Assembly (NCBI GenBank): GCA_919901855.1
Contig: CAKKQC010000010.1
Coordinates: 158,865-222,864 of the forward strand
Direction: 5' to 3'
DNA length: 64,000 nt
From: a bacterium
GTDB taxonomy: Bacteria; Oederibacteriota; CAKKQC01
The position numbers and the translations under genes are program-made. Below the pieces are notes generated by a model. That model did no database searches, was not told where the DNA came from, and saw nothing but the letters and a program-made list of their open reading frames with translations. This document shows, in pieces, positions 39,042-49,151 of this stretch. Positions within the stretch are counted from its first letter, which is position 1; each line of letters starts with the position of its first letter.

Positions 39042-41339
39042 TTGAACGCACCGGCGGCTGGCGGGACGGTGGTCGACGAGGAGGTGCTCCGGCACGTCCA
39101 CCTCACCACCTGGTTCGATCTCGTGGGGGAGATGGAGAAGGCGACCAGTTGGGGCCGCCGTTCCTCGCTCTGGCCCTTCGGGTTCGGGCTCGCCTGCTGC
39201 GCGATCGAGACGATGGCCGTCGGGGCGGCCCGGTACGACCTGGCCCGGTTCGGCGCCGAGGTGGCCCGCGCGACCCCGCGGCAGGCGGACCTCATGATGG
39301 TCTCGGGCACCGTGACCAAGAAGATGGCGCCCGTGATCGTCCGCCTCTTCAACCAGATGGCCGAGCCCAAGTACGTGATTTCGATGGGCGCCTGCTCGAA
39401 CGGCGGGGGGCCGTTCAAGGAAGGGTACAACGTCCTGTCGGGGGTCGAGGAGTTCCTCCCCGTCGACGTCTACATCCGCGGCTGCCCTCCCACGCCCCAG
39501 GCCTTCCTGCACGGGCTGATGGAGCTTCAGAAGAAGATCGATGGCGAGTCCTACATCCGGAACTGGAAGCTCAAGCGCCGCCCCGAGATCCCGGTGCCGA
39601 TCCTGGGCCCGGACCTCGTGGACGTCCGGCGGGCGGGTGAGATCCGGGACAAGAGCGCGGCGGCCGCGGCTCGGCCCGCGAAGCCAGCTCCGGCGGGCCG
39701 CCCCGCGCCGACGACCGGGGACGCCATGGTCGTGGATGCGGCGGCTTGGGGTTCCACGGCCAGGTCGTTGCGCGACGAGCAGGGGTACGACTACCTCTCG
39801 AACCTGACGTGCACGGACTTCACCGACGCCTTCGAGGTGGTCTACCACCTGCACCGGACCGGCCCGGGGGGACCGCGGCTGGCGGTCAAGGTCCGGGCGG
39901 ATCGTGCGCGTCCCGAGATTCCGTCGGCTTGTCCGGTGTGGGCGGGCGCGGAGCTCCAGGAGCGCGAGGTGTTCGACCTGATGGGCGTGACGTTCACGGG
40001 TCATCCGAATCTCAAGCGCATCTTCATGTGGGACGGGTTCGTGGGGCATCCGCTGCGCAAGGACTGGACGGAAGCCTACTACGAGGAAGAGCACAAGTCG
40101 TTCGCCAGCCGGTGGCGGGAGGGCGCGTACTCGAGCGCCGAGTCGCGGAGCGCGTGGGGCCGGAATGTCGCGTACCCCGCGGGCTTCGACGCGACGGAAC
40201 TCGCGGCGCCCGAGCCGGTCGAGACCCCCGGGAATGTCGACAAGCGCCAGATGCTGGTGTCGGTCGGCCCGCAGCACCCGTCGACCCACGGGGTTTTCCA
40301 GATGCGGCTGCTGCTCGACGGCGAGCGCGTGCTCGCGCTGGAGCCCGTGCTCGGGTACCTGCACCGCAACCACGAGAAGATCGGCGAGCGGAACACGTAC
40401 CTGATGAACATGCCGTACACGGACCGGCTGGACTACCTGACCTCGATGGCGAACAACCTCGCGTATGCGGTGGCGGTCGAGCGGTTGTGCGGCATGAAGG
40501 TGCCCGAGCGGGCGGAGTACATCCGGGTGATCATGGCGGAGCTGACCAGGGTCATGAGCCACCTGATGGCGATCGGGTTCCTCCTCAACGAGATGGGGGC
40601 GATGTGGACGCCGGCCATGTACGCGCTGGAGGAGCGGGAGCTCATCCTGGACCTTTTCGAAATGGCCTCGGGGTCGCGGATGATGTGCAACTACATGCGC
40701 TTCTCCGGCGTCGTGGCCGACCTCCCCGGGGAGTTCATGCCTCTGGCCACCCGGCTCATCAACGAGCGGCTCCCGCGGACCGCGGACCAGGTGGACCGGT
40801 TCCTCACGGGCAGCGAGATCGTGCGCGCCCGGTGCCAGGGCGTGGGGGTCCTGTCCCGCGAGCGCGCGATCAATGCCAGCGCCTCGGGGCCCGTCCTGCG
40901 CGCCTCGGGGGTCTCCTATGACGTCCGCCGGGCGGCGCCGTATTCCATCTACGACCGGTTCCAGTTCGACGTCCCGACCTTCCCGGGCGGGGACGTCTAC
41001 GACCGGTACCGCCAGCGGCTGGCCGAGATCCGCGAGTCGCTGCGGATCCTCCAGCAGGCGGTCAAGGGCCTGCCGGCCGCGGGGCCGGTCATCGACAAGA
41101 AGCAGTACCTGGTCCGGCCGCCGGAGGGCGAGATCTACAGCGCCTGCGAGAATCCCAAGGGCGAGCTCGGCTTCTACCTGGTCTCGGACGGGGGCATGTC
41201 CCCGTACCGGTACCACGTGCGCTCCCCCAGCTACATCAACCTGACCGCGCTCGAGTCCATGTGCCGCGGCCACCTGATCGCGGACGCCGTTCTCATCCTC
41301 GGCTCCATCGACATCGTGATGGGGGAGGTGGACCGGTGA
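39042..41339 (+). CDS. nuoBCD: NuoB-NuoC-NuoD fusion of complex I
   Basis: The start is taken as TTG at 39042 because AAGGAGG lies just upstream; the frame stays open to an ATG at 38964 with no ribosome site. The 765-residue chain joins three subunits. NuoB is at about 1-190, with the N2 cluster ligands Cys52, Cys53, Cys118 and Cys148. An Ala/Pro linker follows at about 203-225. NuoC is at about 230-350 ([20 protein letters not shown]), and NuoD is at about 392-765 ([20 protein letters not shown]). NuoCD fusion is common; adding NuoB is rare. The fused protein would form the quinone-binding junction of the peripheral arm. No NuoE, F or G gene is in the operon. All key residues that can be checked are intact. 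Confidence 0.94.
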   Translation: MNAPAAGGTVVDEEVLRHVHLTTWFDLVGEMEKATSWGRRSSLWPFGFGLACCAIETMAVGAARYDLARFGAEVARATPRQADLMMVSGTVTKKMAPVIVRLFNQMAEPKYVISMGACSNGGGPFKEGYNVLSGVEEFLPVDVYIRGCPPTPQAFLHGLMELQKKIDGESYIRNWKLKRRPEIPVPILGPDLVDVRRAGEIRDKSAAAAARPAKPAPAGRPAPTTGDAMVVDAAAWGSTARSLRDEQGYDYLSNLTCTDFTDAFEVVYHLHRTGPGGPRLAVKVRADRARPEIPSACPVWAGAELQEREVFDLMGVTFTGHPNLKRIFMWDGFVGHPLRKDWTEAYYEEEHKSFASRWREGAYSSAESRSAWGRNVAYPAGFDATELAAPEPVETPGNVDKRQMLVSVGPQHPSTHGVFQMRLLLDGERVLALEPVLGYLHRNHEKIGERNTYLMNMPYTDRLDYLTSMANNLAYAVAVERLCGMKVPERAEYIRVIMAELTRVMSHLMAIGFLLNEMGAMWTPAMYALEERELILDLFEMASGSRMMCNYMRFSGVVADLPGEFMPLATRLINERLPRTADQVDRFLTGSEIVRARCQGVGVLSRERAINASASGPVLRASGVSYDVRRAAPYSIYDRFQFDVPTFPGGDVYDRYRQRLAEIRESLRILQQAVKGLPAAGPVIDKKQYLVRPPEGEIYSACENPKGELGFYLVSDGGMSPYRYHVRSPSYINLTALESMCRGHLIADAVLILGSIDIVMGEVDR

Positions 41340-41956
41340 AGTTCCTGGGCTACCACGTCGCCAAGGGGATGCTGGTCACGATCTCGCGCTTCGCCAACAC
41401 CTACGTCCAGGGTGTCCGGCGGACGCTCCGTATGGCGCCCGGAAGCGGCGGCCCGGGGTCGCAGGGCATATTCACGGTCCAGTACCCGGAGCAGCGGCTG
41501 CCGGTGCCGGAGCGGTTCCGGGTCCTGCCCGTCCTGATCCGCGAGGAGGCCACCGGCAAGATCCGCTGCACGGCCTGCGGGATCTGCACCAAGGTCTGCC
41601 CGACGCAGTGCATCTGGATCGTGCAGGCGAAGGGCGAGGACGGCAAGACGAAGAACGCCCCCGAGTCCTTTTGCATCGAGCCGAACGTTTGCATGAACTG
41701 CGGCCTCTGCGCCGAGTACTGCCCGTTCAACGCCATCAAGATGGACGTCAAGTTCGAGCTCGCCGAGTACCGGCGCCAGGAGGTCCTGCGGCTCGAAGAC
41801 CTCCTCGTGTCCAGCGAGTACTACGACCGGACGCACCCCCAGGCGACGGCCGAGGCGGCGGCCGCGGCCGCGGCGAAGGCGGCGGCGAAGGCGGCGGCCG
41901 CGGCGGCGCCGACGCCGGCAACGCCGGCGCCCGGAGGTACCCATGCTGCCGGCTGA
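41336..41956 (+). CDS. nuoI: Complex I subunit NuoI (two [4Fe-4S] ferredoxin)
   Basis: A GTG start overlaps the nuoBCD stop. The 206-residue protein has [12 protein letters not shown] and [12 protein letters not shown], the ligands of clusters N6a and N6b, which pass electrons to N2 in NuoB. The last 45 residues are an unusual Ala/Pro-rich tail beyond the normal end. Its gene lies directly before nuoA and overlaps it by 14 bases, an order unlike the usual A-B-C-D-E-F-G-H-I. Confidence 0.93.
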   Translation: MKFLGYHVAKGMLVTISRFANTYVQGVRRTLRMAPGSGGPGSQGIFTVQYPEQRLPVPERFRVLPVLIREEATGKIRCTACGICTKVCPTQCIWIVQAKGEDGKTKNAPESFCIEPNVCMNCGLCAEYCPFNAIKMDVKFELAEYRRQEVLRLEDLLVSSEYYDRTHPQATAEAAAAAAAKAAAKAAAAAAPTPATPAPGGTHAAG

Positions 41957-42305
41957 TCCGCGCGCCGTCATCGCGATCGCGGCCGTGCTGGCGGTGCTGG
42001 CCATGGCCGTGCCCCTGGTGTTCGCGAAGCTCGTGTCCCCGCGCAACCCGGGCCGGGAGAAGCAGCGGCCGTACGAGTGCGGCGTGGTCGAGGCGGGGGA
42101 TTCGTGGAAGCAGGTCCGGATCCAGTACTACATGTACGCCCTGGTCTTCCTCGTGTTCGACGTGGAAGTCCTGTTCCTGTATCCCTGGGCGGTGGCGTTC
42201 AAGGAGGCGGGGCTCATCGGGCTCGCCGAGATGTTCGTGTTCATCGGGCTGCTCGTGGTGGCCTGGGCCTACGCGCTCAAGCACCGCGCCCTGGAATGGG
42301 AGTAG
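41943..42305 (+). CDS. nuoA: Complex I subunit NuoA
   Basis: The 120-residue membrane protein has three helices and the conserved ECGVVEAGDSW and FDVEVLFLYPWA segments of NuoA. It forms part of the membrane arm next to NuoH and the quinone channel. It is found after nuoI instead of at the operon start. Confidence 0.93.
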   Translation: MLPADPRAVIAIAAVLAVLAMAVPLVFAKLVSPRNPGREKQRPYECGVVEAGDSWKQVRIQYYMYALVFLVFDVEVLFLYPWAVAFKEAGLIGLAEMFVFIGLLVVAWAYALKHRALEWE

Positions 42306-42311
42306 GCGGCC

Positions 42312-43466
42312 ATGGGTGAGACCCTGTTCCTCGACCTCAAGGACTTCGCCCTCGCGGTGGCGGCGGCGCTCCTGCCCGGCGGGCTCCTCGCCTCGGTGTC
42401 CGCCCTGATCTCGGCGGGCGCGGTCCTCGTGGTCGCGCCGGTCACGATGATGTTCCTGACCTGGGTCGAACGGAAGGGCGTGGGACGGTTCCAGGACCGG
42501 TACGGCCCCAACCGCGTCGGCCCGTTCGGGGTCCTCCAGCCGATCGCCGACGGGATCAAGATGATCCTCAAGGAGGACATCATCCCGGACGGGAGCGACC
42601 GGCTCCTGCACAACATCATGCCCGTCCTCGCCGCGGCGCCCGTGTTCCTGCTCTTCCTGGTCCTCCCGTTCGGGCGCGGCATGGTGGCCGCCGACCTGAA
42701 CGTCGGGGTCCTGTTCTTCCTCTGCATCTCCTCGATGCAGTCGCCCATGATCATCTCGGCGGGTCTGGGGGCGCGGAGCAAGTACTCGGTCCTGGGCAGC
42801 ATGCGCGCGGTCGTGCAGGTGCTTTCCTACGAGATCCCGATGGTGATCGTCATCGTGGCCGTCGTCATGACGGCGGGCTCCATGTCCACCTCCGAAATCG
42901 TGGCCGCGCAGGTCCGGGACGGCTGGTTCGTGCTGACGCCGTGGGGGGCCTTCGGGTTCATCGTCTTCCTGATCGCGGCGACGGCGGAGGCGAACCGCTC
43001 GCCGTTCGACATGTCCGAAGCCGAGTCCGAGCTGGTCGCCGGCTTCCACACCGAGTACTCGGGGTTCAAGTTCGCGCTCTTCCAGATGGCCGAGTTCCTC
43101 AGCGCCTTCGCGTCGGCCGGCCTGGCGGCCACCCTCTTCCTCGGCGGCTGGCAGGGCCCCGGCTTCCTGCCGTCCTGGGCCTGGTTCGGGGCCAAGGCCC
43201 TGGGCGTGTACTTCGTCCTGGTCTGGTTCCGGGCCACGCTGCCCCGGTTCCGCATCGACCAGCTCCTGGCGCTGGCGTGGAAGTTCCTGTTCCCCCTGAG
43301 CCTGCTCGTGGTCGTGGCGGCCGCCGCGTGGTACTTCATGCCGCTCCTCCCCGCGCTCGTGACCAACCTCGTCCTGCTCGTGGGTGGCTACGGGTTGTTG
43401 TCCTCCTGGATTCTTTCGGAGTTCATCCGCATGAACGCGCCGAGGGCGGTTCCCGATGCCCGCTGA
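42312..43466 (+). CDS. nuoH: Complex I subunit NuoH
   Basis: The 384-residue polytopic protein carries ERKGVGRFQDRYGPNRVGPF, DGIKMILKED and AEANRSPFDMSEAESELVAG, the acidic and arginine-rich segments that line the quinone chamber. NuoH links quinone chemistry to the proton channels. It starts six bases after nuoA and overlaps nuoJ by eleven. Confidence 0.94.
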   Translation: MGETLFLDLKDFALAVAAALLPGGLLASVSALISAGAVLVVAPVTMMFLTWVERKGVGRFQDRYGPNRVGPFGVLQPIADGIKMILKEDIIPDGSDRLLHNIMPVLAAAPVFLLFLVLPFGRGMVAADLNVGVLFFLCISSMQSPMIISAGLGARSKYSVLGSMRAVVQVLSYEIPMVIVIVAVVMTAGSMSTSEIVAAQVRDGWFVLTPWGAFGFIVFLIAATAEANRSPFDMSEAESELVAGFHTEYSGFKFALFQMAEFLSAFASAGLAATLFLGGWQGPGFLPSWAWFGAKALGVYFVLVWFRATLPRFRIDQLLALAWKFLFPLSLLVVVAAAAWYFMPLLPALVTNLVLLVGGYGLLSSWILSEFIRMNAPRAVPDAR

Positions 43467-43947
43467 CATCGCGTTCGCCATGCTGGGCGTCATGACAATC
43501 GGCGGCGCGCTCGTCGCCGTGGGGGCGGGCAACCTCTACCGGGCCGTGCTGGGGCTCATGCTCTGCCTGGTCGGAATGGCGGGCCTGTTCCTCCTCCAGC
43601 GCGCGGACTTCCTCGCGGTGGCGCAGGTCCTGATCTACGTCGGCGGCGTGGCCGTCCTGATCGTGTTCGCCGTCATCCTGACCGAGCGCGAGGGCGAGCC
43701 GCTCGCGGCCGCGGTCAATCCCCGCATGGTGCCCGCGGCCCTGATCCTGGGCGCCGGACTTACCGCCGTCCTCGTCTCCGTCCTGTGGCGGTCCACCCCG
43801 GCGGAATCCCCGGTGGCGGACGTCACCGCGCGGACATTGGCGGAGGCGCTCCTCAACCGCTACCTGGTCCCCTTCGAGGCCGTGTCCCTGCTGCTCCTCG
43901 CGGCGCTGGTGGGCGCGCTTCTGATCGCGAAGGAGAAGGAGTCATGA
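43456..43947 (+). CDS. nuoJ: Complex I subunit NuoJ
   Basis: The 163-residue protein has five helices and the conserved YVGGVAVLIVFAVILTE segment containing the pi-bulge helix of NuoJ. It is coupled to nuoH and to nuoK by short overlaps. Confidence 0.91.
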   Translation: MPADIAFAMLGVMTIGGALVAVGAGNLYRAVLGLMLCLVGMAGLFLLQRADFLAVAQVLIYVGGVAVLIVFAVILTEREGEPLAAAVNPRMVPAALILGAGLTAVLVSVLWRSTPAESPVADVTARTLAEALLNRYLVPFEAVSLLLLAALVGALLIAKEKES

Positions 43948-44255
43948 TGGACGTCCGGTCGTTCGCCGTCATCGCTACGGTCGTGTTCGGCATCGGCGTC
44001 TACGGCGCGCTGGCGCGGCGGCACGCGATCGCGGTCATCATCGCGATCGAGCTCATGCTGAACGCGGCCGTGCTCAACTTCGTAAGTTTCTCGCGGCTCG
44101 CCGCCCCCGGGTCGGCCGTGTCGGGCCAGGTCTTCGCCGTCTTCATCATCACCGTCGCCGCGGCCGAGGCCATCGTCGCGCTCGCGCTCGTGCTCGCGCT
44201 CCACCGGGCGCTGAAGACCGCCCGGCTCGACCGGTTCAACATGCTCAAATGGTAG
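43944..44255 (+). CDS. nuoK: Complex I subunit NuoK
   Basis: The 103-residue, three-helix protein contains GVYGALARRHAIAVIIAIEL and MLNAAVLNF with the conserved intramembrane glutamate, and a second acidic residue in AAAEAIVALAL. Two adjacent ATGs (43944, 43947) can start it. It overlaps nuoJ by four and nuoL by seven bases. Confidence 0.92.
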   Translation: MMDVRSFAVIATVVFGIGVYGALARRHAIAVIIAIELMLNAAVLNFVSFSRLAAPGSAVSGQVFAVFIITVAAAEAIVALALVLALHRALKTARLDRFNMLKW

Positions 44256-46123
44256 CCCCCGAGACCGCTCCCGCCTCCATGTTCCCGGGCATCCTGGCCC
44301 TGGTCCCGGCGCTGCCGTTCCTCGCGTTCGTCGTGATCGGGCTGGTGACGCGCCCCTGGCGGTGGCTGTCCGCGGGCGTCGCGATCGCGGCCATCTCCGT
44401 CGCCTTCCTCCTCTCCCTCGGCGCGCTGTCCTTCCTCCTCACGGCCGGGGCCGAGACGCCCCGGGTCGTGGAGTTGACGTGGCTGACGACCTCGACGCTC
44501 AACGCGCACATCGGCCTCAGGCTGGACGCGCTCTCAGGCATCATGCTCGTGGTCGTTACCACCGTGGCCCTGATGGTCCAGATCTACTCGCTCGGGTACA
44601 TGTCCGAAGAGCCGAGCCTGTCGCGGTACTACGCCTACCTGTCGCTCTTCTGCGCCTCCATGCTGGGCCTCGTCCTGGCCACGAACTTCCTCCAGTTGTA
44701 CGTCTGCTGGGAGCTGGTCGGCGTGTGCTCCTACCTCCTGATCGGGTTCTGGTACGACCGGCACGCGCCGGCGTTCGCGGCCAAGAAGGCCTTCGTGACG
44801 ACCCGGTTCGGCGACCTCGGCTTCCTGATCGGCCTCATCATGATCTGCACCGCCGCGGGCTCCTTCGACTTCGTCGAGATCCAGGCCAAGGTGGCGGCGG
44901 GCACGTGGACCGCGGGATGGCTGGGGACGGTCGCCGTGCTCCTGTTCTGCGGCGCGGCCGGGAAGAGCGCGCAGGTGCCCCTGCACGTGTGGCTGCCGGA
45001 CGCGATGGAGGGCCCCACCCCCGTCTCGGCGCTGATCCACGCCGCGACCATGGTCGCGGCCGGGGTCTACATGGTGGCGCGGCTGTTCTTCCTCTTCTCC
45101 GCCTCGCCGGACGCGATGCAGGTCGTCGCCGTGATCGGGGGCGTGACCGCGATCTTCGCGGCCCTGATCGCGCTCGTGCAGGACGACATCAAGCGGGTCC
45201 TCGCCTACTCGACCATCAGCCAGCTTGGCTACATGATGCTCGCGCTGGGCGTCGGGGGAATGGCGGCGGGCATGTTCCACCTGTTCACGCACGCCTTCTT
45301 CAAGGCCCTCCTGTTCCTCGGGGCGGGGTCCGTGATCCACGCCACGCACACGAACAACATGTGGGAGATGGGCGGGCTGCGGAAGAAGATGCCGTGGACG
45401 TTCTGGACCTTCGTCGCCGGATCGCTGGCGCTGGCCGGCGTGGCGCCGTTCGCCGGGTTCTTCAGCAAGGACGCGATCCTGCACCTCGTGATGGGGAAGA
45501 ACCTGTTCCTGTTCGCCCTGGCGGTGCTGGGCTCGCTCTGCACGGCGTTCTACATGACCCGGGTCATCTGCGTCACGTTCCTGGGCGAGGCCCGCGCCGC
45601 CTCCGGTCACGCGCACGAGTCCCCGTGGGTGATGCGGGTCCCGCTCGTGATCCTCGCGGTCCTGTCCGTCGTGGCCGGGTTCTGGCACGCCGGCTTCGAG
45701 AGACTCGTCCAGGGCGGCGAGGCGGAGGCCGAGGGGCTGAATCTCGGGTTCGCGGCCGTGACCCAGATGGTGCCGCTGGCCGGCATCCTGGCGGGGGTCA
45801 TGCTCTACGTGCTGAAGAGTCCCGATCCCGACGCGCTCGCCGTGCGGTTCGCGCCCCTGTACACGCTCCTCAAGCGGCGCTTCTACGTGGATGAGCTCTA
45901 CGACTGGATCATTGACCGCATCGTGCTCCGGTGCTCGGCCGGCCTGGCCTGGTTCGACCGGCACGTCGTGGACGGGGCGGTCAACGGGGTCGCCTGGCTG
46001 ACGCAGCAGACGGGGACCCAGCTCCGGTACGTTCAGACCGGCCGGGTCCAGCACTACGCCCTGGCCGTGTTCGGCGGCGCCGCGATCCTGCTCGCGATCG
46101 CGCACGTCGCGGGGGCGTTCTGA
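44249..46123 (+). CDS. nuoL: Complex I subunit NuoL (distal antiporter-like)
   Basis: The 624-residue protein has about 16 helices. Diagnostic segments include LYVCWELVGVCSYLLIGFWY with the conserved glutamate, KSAQVPLHVWLPDAMEGPTP, and VLAYSTISQLGYMMLALGVG with the lysine region just before it. The C-terminal extension that forms the lateral helix is present (YDWIIDRIVLR to the end). It is a proton-pumping subunit at the end of the membrane arm. Confidence 0.94.
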   Translation: MVAPETAPASMFPGILALVPALPFLAFVVIGLVTRPWRWLSAGVAIAAISVAFLLSLGALSFLLTAGAETPRVVELTWLTTSTLNAHIGLRLDALSGIMLVVVTTVALMVQIYSLGYMSEEPSLSRYYAYLSLFCASMLGLVLATNFLQLYVCWELVGVCSYLLIGFWYDRHAPAFAAKKAFVTTRFGDLGFLIGLIMICTAAGSFDFVEIQAKVAAGTWTAGWLGTVAVLLFCGAAGKSAQVPLHVWLPDAMEGPTPVSALIHAATMVAAGVYMVARLFFLFSASPDAMQVVAVIGGVTAIFAALIALVQDDIKRVLAYSTISQLGYMMLALGVGGMAAGMFHLFTHAFFKALLFLGAGSVIHATHTNNMWEMGGLRKKMPWTFWTFVAGSLALAGVAPFAGFFSKDAILHLVMGKNLFLFALAVLGSLCTAFYMTRVICVTFLGEARAASGHAHESPWVMRVPLVILAVLSVVAGFWHAGFERLVQGGEAEAEGLNLGFAAVTQMVPLAGILAGVMLYVLKSPDPDALAVRFAPLYTLLKRRFYVDELYDWIIDRIVLRCSAGLAWFDRHVVDGAVNGVAWLTQQTGTQLRYVQTGRVQHYALAVFGGAAILLAIAHVAGAF

Positions 46124-46125
46124 CC

Positions 46126-47682
46126 GTGGCCGCCGTGTCGTTCACCGTGATCGGGCTCGTGCTGGCGGCGCTGGCCGGCTTCTTCGGCTACCAGGCGGCC
46201 ACCGCGACCCCGTTCTGGCTCACCGACGTCATGGTGCTGCCGCTGGCGGGCGGACTGATCATCATGGCGCTTCAGGACAAATACGCGCGGATGACGAAGT
46301 GGATCGCGGCCGCGTTCTCGCTGCCCGCGATGCTCATGTGCATCGGGCTGGCCCTGGCCTTCCGCATCGACGGAGCCGGGGGCTACCAGTTCGCCGAGCA
46401 CGCGAGCTGGACGCCCGCCCTCGGCATCAGCTACTCGCTGGCCGTCGACGGGATCGGCACGGCCATGTTCCTGCTCACGGGGGTGATCATCTTCGCCGGG
46501 TGCCTGGCGTCCTGGAGCGTCGAGCACCGGGTGCGCGAGTTCTACGCGCTCCTGCTCCTCCTGACTTCCGGCGTCTTCGGCGTGTTCGCCGCGCGCGACC
46601 TGTTCCTCTTCTTCCTGTTCTACGAGGTCGCCGTGCTGCCCATGTACCTCCTGATCGGGATCTGGGGGACCGGGCCCAAGGAGTACTCGGCCATGAAGCT
46701 CACGCTCTACCTGCTCCTGGGGAGCGCCTTCATGCTGGTCGGGTTCCTCGCCCTCTACTTCGCCTCGGGCGTCACCCCGCTCACGTTCGACATGGACACG
46801 ATGCTCAAGACGGCCTACTCGCCCGGGTTCCAGAAGCTCTTCTTCCCGTTCCTCTTCCTCGGGTTCGGGATCCTGGCCGGGTTCTGGCCCCTGCACACGT
46901 GGTCGCCGGACGGCCACGCCTCCGCCCCGACCGCGGTGTCCATGCTCCACGCGGGCGTGCTCATGAAGCTGGGCGCCTTCGGGATCATCCGGGTGGCCGT
47001 CGAGCTGCTGCCCATCGGGGCGCACGCGTGGCTGCCCTACTTCGCCGTCTTCACGATCGTGAACATCACCTACGGCGCCCTGGTCGCGATGTCGCAGACG
47101 GACCTCAAGTACGTGATCGCCTACTCGTCGGTGTCGCACATGGGGATCGTCGTGCTGGGCATCTGCACCCTCACGGACGCCGGGCTGAACGGGGCCGTGT
47201 TCCAGATGTTCTCGCACGGCATCATGACGGGGCTGTTCTTCGCGCTCGTCGGATTCACGTACGGCCGGACGCACACGCGGATCATCGCCGACTTCGGGGG
47301 GCTGGGGAAGCGCATGCCGGTGCTGGCGACCTTCTTCACCATCGGCGGGCTCGCGTCGCTCGGGCTGCCCGGGCTCTCGGGGTTCGTCGCCGAGTTCATG
47401 GTGTTCCTGGGCGCCTGGCGGTTCAACCCCGTTCTCGCGGTCATCGCCGCGGCCGGCATCGTGTTCACGGCCGCGTACGTCCTCCGGGTCCTCCAGCGCT
47501 GCTTCTGGGGCCCGCTCAACCCGCACTTCGCGGACATCACGGACGCGAACCGCGTCGAGATTCTCTGCCTGACCATCCTCGCGGCGTGCCTGATCCTGTT
47601 CGGCATGTACCCGCGGCCGCTCGTGAGCCTGATCAACTCGGGCGTCGTCGGCGTCCTCGCCCGCGTGGGCGGGGGGGGATGA
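46126..47682 (+). CDS. nuoM: Complex I subunit NuoM (antiporter-like)
   Basis: The start is a GTG two bases after the nuoL stop; the 518-residue product has about 14 helices. FLFYEVAVLPMYLLIGIWG carries the conserved glutamate, and WPLHTWSPDGHASAPTAVSM and KYVIAYSSVSHMGIVVLGI are NuoM signatures. It forms one of the three proton channels with NuoL and NuoN. Confidence 0.94.
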   Translation: MAAVSFTVIGLVLAALAGFFGYQAATATPFWLTDVMVLPLAGGLIIMALQDKYARMTKWIAAAFSLPAMLMCIGLALAFRIDGAGGYQFAEHASWTPALGISYSLAVDGIGTAMFLLTGVIIFAGCLASWSVEHRVREFYALLLLLTSGVFGVFAARDLFLFFLFYEVAVLPMYLLIGIWGTGPKEYSAMKLTLYLLLGSAFMLVGFLALYFASGVTPLTFDMDTMLKTAYSPGFQKLFFPFLFLGFGILAGFWPLHTWSPDGHASAPTAVSMLHAGVLMKLGAFGIIRVAVELLPIGAHAWLPYFAVFTIVNITYGALVAMSQTDLKYVIAYSSVSHMGIVVLGICTLTDAGLNGAVFQMFSHGIMTGLFFALVGFTYGRTHTRIIADFGGLGKRMPVLATFFTIGGLASLGLPGLSGFVAEFMVFLGAWRFNPVLAVIAAAGIVFTAAYVLRVLQRCFWGPLNPHFADITDANRVEILCLTILAACLILFGMYPRPLVSLINSGVVGVLARVGGGG

Positions 47683-47689
47683 GGCCCCG

Positions 47690-49141
47690 ATGAACGGATT
47701 CATGCAGGCCGTCGATTGGAGCGTCTTCCGGGACGAGGGGATCCTCCTCGCCGCGCTGGGCGTCATGCTGGCGGTCGATCTCGTCCGGCCGCGCGGCCGC
47801 CCGTCGCCCTCCGGCTGGATCCTGCTGGCGGGGTCGGTTCTCGCCCTGCTCGCCGGGGTGCTGCGGCCCGTCCCCGACGCCTCCCTGTGGGACGGCGCGT
47901 ATGTCGTGGACGCCCTCGCCCGGTACTTCAAGGCGCTCTTCCTGCTGGCGCTGGCCCTGGCGACCCTGGCGTCGTTCCGGTACATGCAGGCCAAGGCCTG
48001 GCGGGGGGAGTTCAACCTCATGCTTGGCGTCTCCACGGTGGGCATGATGCTCCTGGTCGGGGCCGGGGACCTGGTCTCGCTCTTCGTGTCGCTGGAGCTG
48101 GTCTCGATCTCCCTGTACGTGGCCGCGTCCCTCGCGCGGGACGAGGTGACGTCCCAGGAGGCGGGGCTCAAGTATCTCCTGGTGGGGGCCTTCTCCACCG
48201 CGCTCTTCATCTTCGGGATGTCCTTCGTGTACGCGGGCTGCGGGTCGACGTCGCTCGCAGCCATCCGGGCCGCGATCGGTACCGGACCGGGTCACCCCCT
48301 TGCCGTCGCCGGCGTCGTGCTCATGCTCGCCGGGCTCGGGTTCAAGATCGCGGCGGTCCCGTTCCACATGTGGGCCCCCGACGTCTACCAGGGCGGCCCG
48401 ACCCCGATGGTCGCGTTCGCCTCGGTGGCTTCCAAAGCCGCCGGGTTCGCGATCATGATCCGCCTGCTGGTTGGGACCATGGCCGGCCTCTCGGGCGTGT
48501 GGATCCCGCTGCTGTGCGTCATGGCCGTGGCGACGATGACGGTCGGGAGCTTCGCGGCGATCCCCCAGACGAACATCAGGCGCCTGCTGGCGTACTCGTC
48601 GATCGCCCAGGCCGGGTACGTCCTGATCGGGATCGTGGCGGGGACGCCGCGGGGCGTGTCCGCGGTCCTGTTCTATCTCCTCGTCTACCTGTTCACCAAC
48701 CTCGCCGCCTTCATCTCGGTCCTGATCGTGTCGCGCCACGCCGGCAACGACGAGATCGCCAGCTACGCGGGGCTGGCGCAGCGCTCGCCCCTGCTGGCGC
48801 TGGCGTTCATGCTGGCCCTGTTGTCGCTGGCGGGGATTCCTCCGCTGGGGGGATTCGTGGGCAAGCTCTACCTGTTCGCCTCGGCCATGGAAGTATCCAC
48901 ACGCCTCCTCTGGCTGGTGGTCGTGGGCGCAACTCTGTCGATCGTCTCGCTGTTCTACTACCTGATGGTCATCCGGCAGATGTATATCGAGGCGCCCCGG
49001 GAGCCGGGGGCCATTCCGGTGGGGCCCGCGGCCACGATCGCCCTCCTGTGCTGCATCGCGGGCATGGTCGTGACCGGGATCTGGCCCAACGGCGTGCTGG
49101 ACCTGACCATCGCCGTCGCCGGCCCGCTGGTCGGTCACTGA
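47690..49141 (+). CDS. nuoN: Complex I subunit NuoN (antiporter-like)
   Basis: The 483-residue polytopic protein has FVSLELVSISLYVAASLARD, VPFHMWAPDVYQGGPTPMV and IRRLLAYSSIAQAGYVLIGI, all typical of NuoN. It closes the eleven-subunit, nine-gene complex I operon. The next open frame (moaD) begins ten bases after its stop. Confidence 0.94.
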   Translation: MNGFMQAVDWSVFRDEGILLAALGVMLAVDLVRPRGRPSPSGWILLAGSVLALLAGVLRPVPDASLWDGAYVVDALARYFKALFLLALALATLASFRYMQAKAWRGEFNLMLGVSTVGMMLLVGAGDLVSLFVSLELVSISLYVAASLARDEVTSQEAGLKYLLVGAFSTALFIFGMSFVYAGCGSTSLAAIRAAIGTGPGHPLAVAGVVLMLAGLGFKIAAVPFHMWAPDVYQGGPTPMVAFASVASKAAGFAIMIRLLVGTMAGLSGVWIPLLCVMAVATMTVGSFAAIPQTNIRRLLAYSSIAQAGYVLIGIVAGTPRGVSAVLFYLLVYLFTNLAAFISVLIVSRHAGNDEIASYAGLAQRSPLLALAFMLALLSLAGIPPLGGFVGKLYLFASAMEVSTRLLWLVVVGATLSIVSLFYYLMVIRQMYIEAPREPGAIPVGPAATIALLCCIAGMVVTGIWPNGVLDLTIAVAGPLVGH

Positions 49142-49151
49142 GGAGGCCGGC

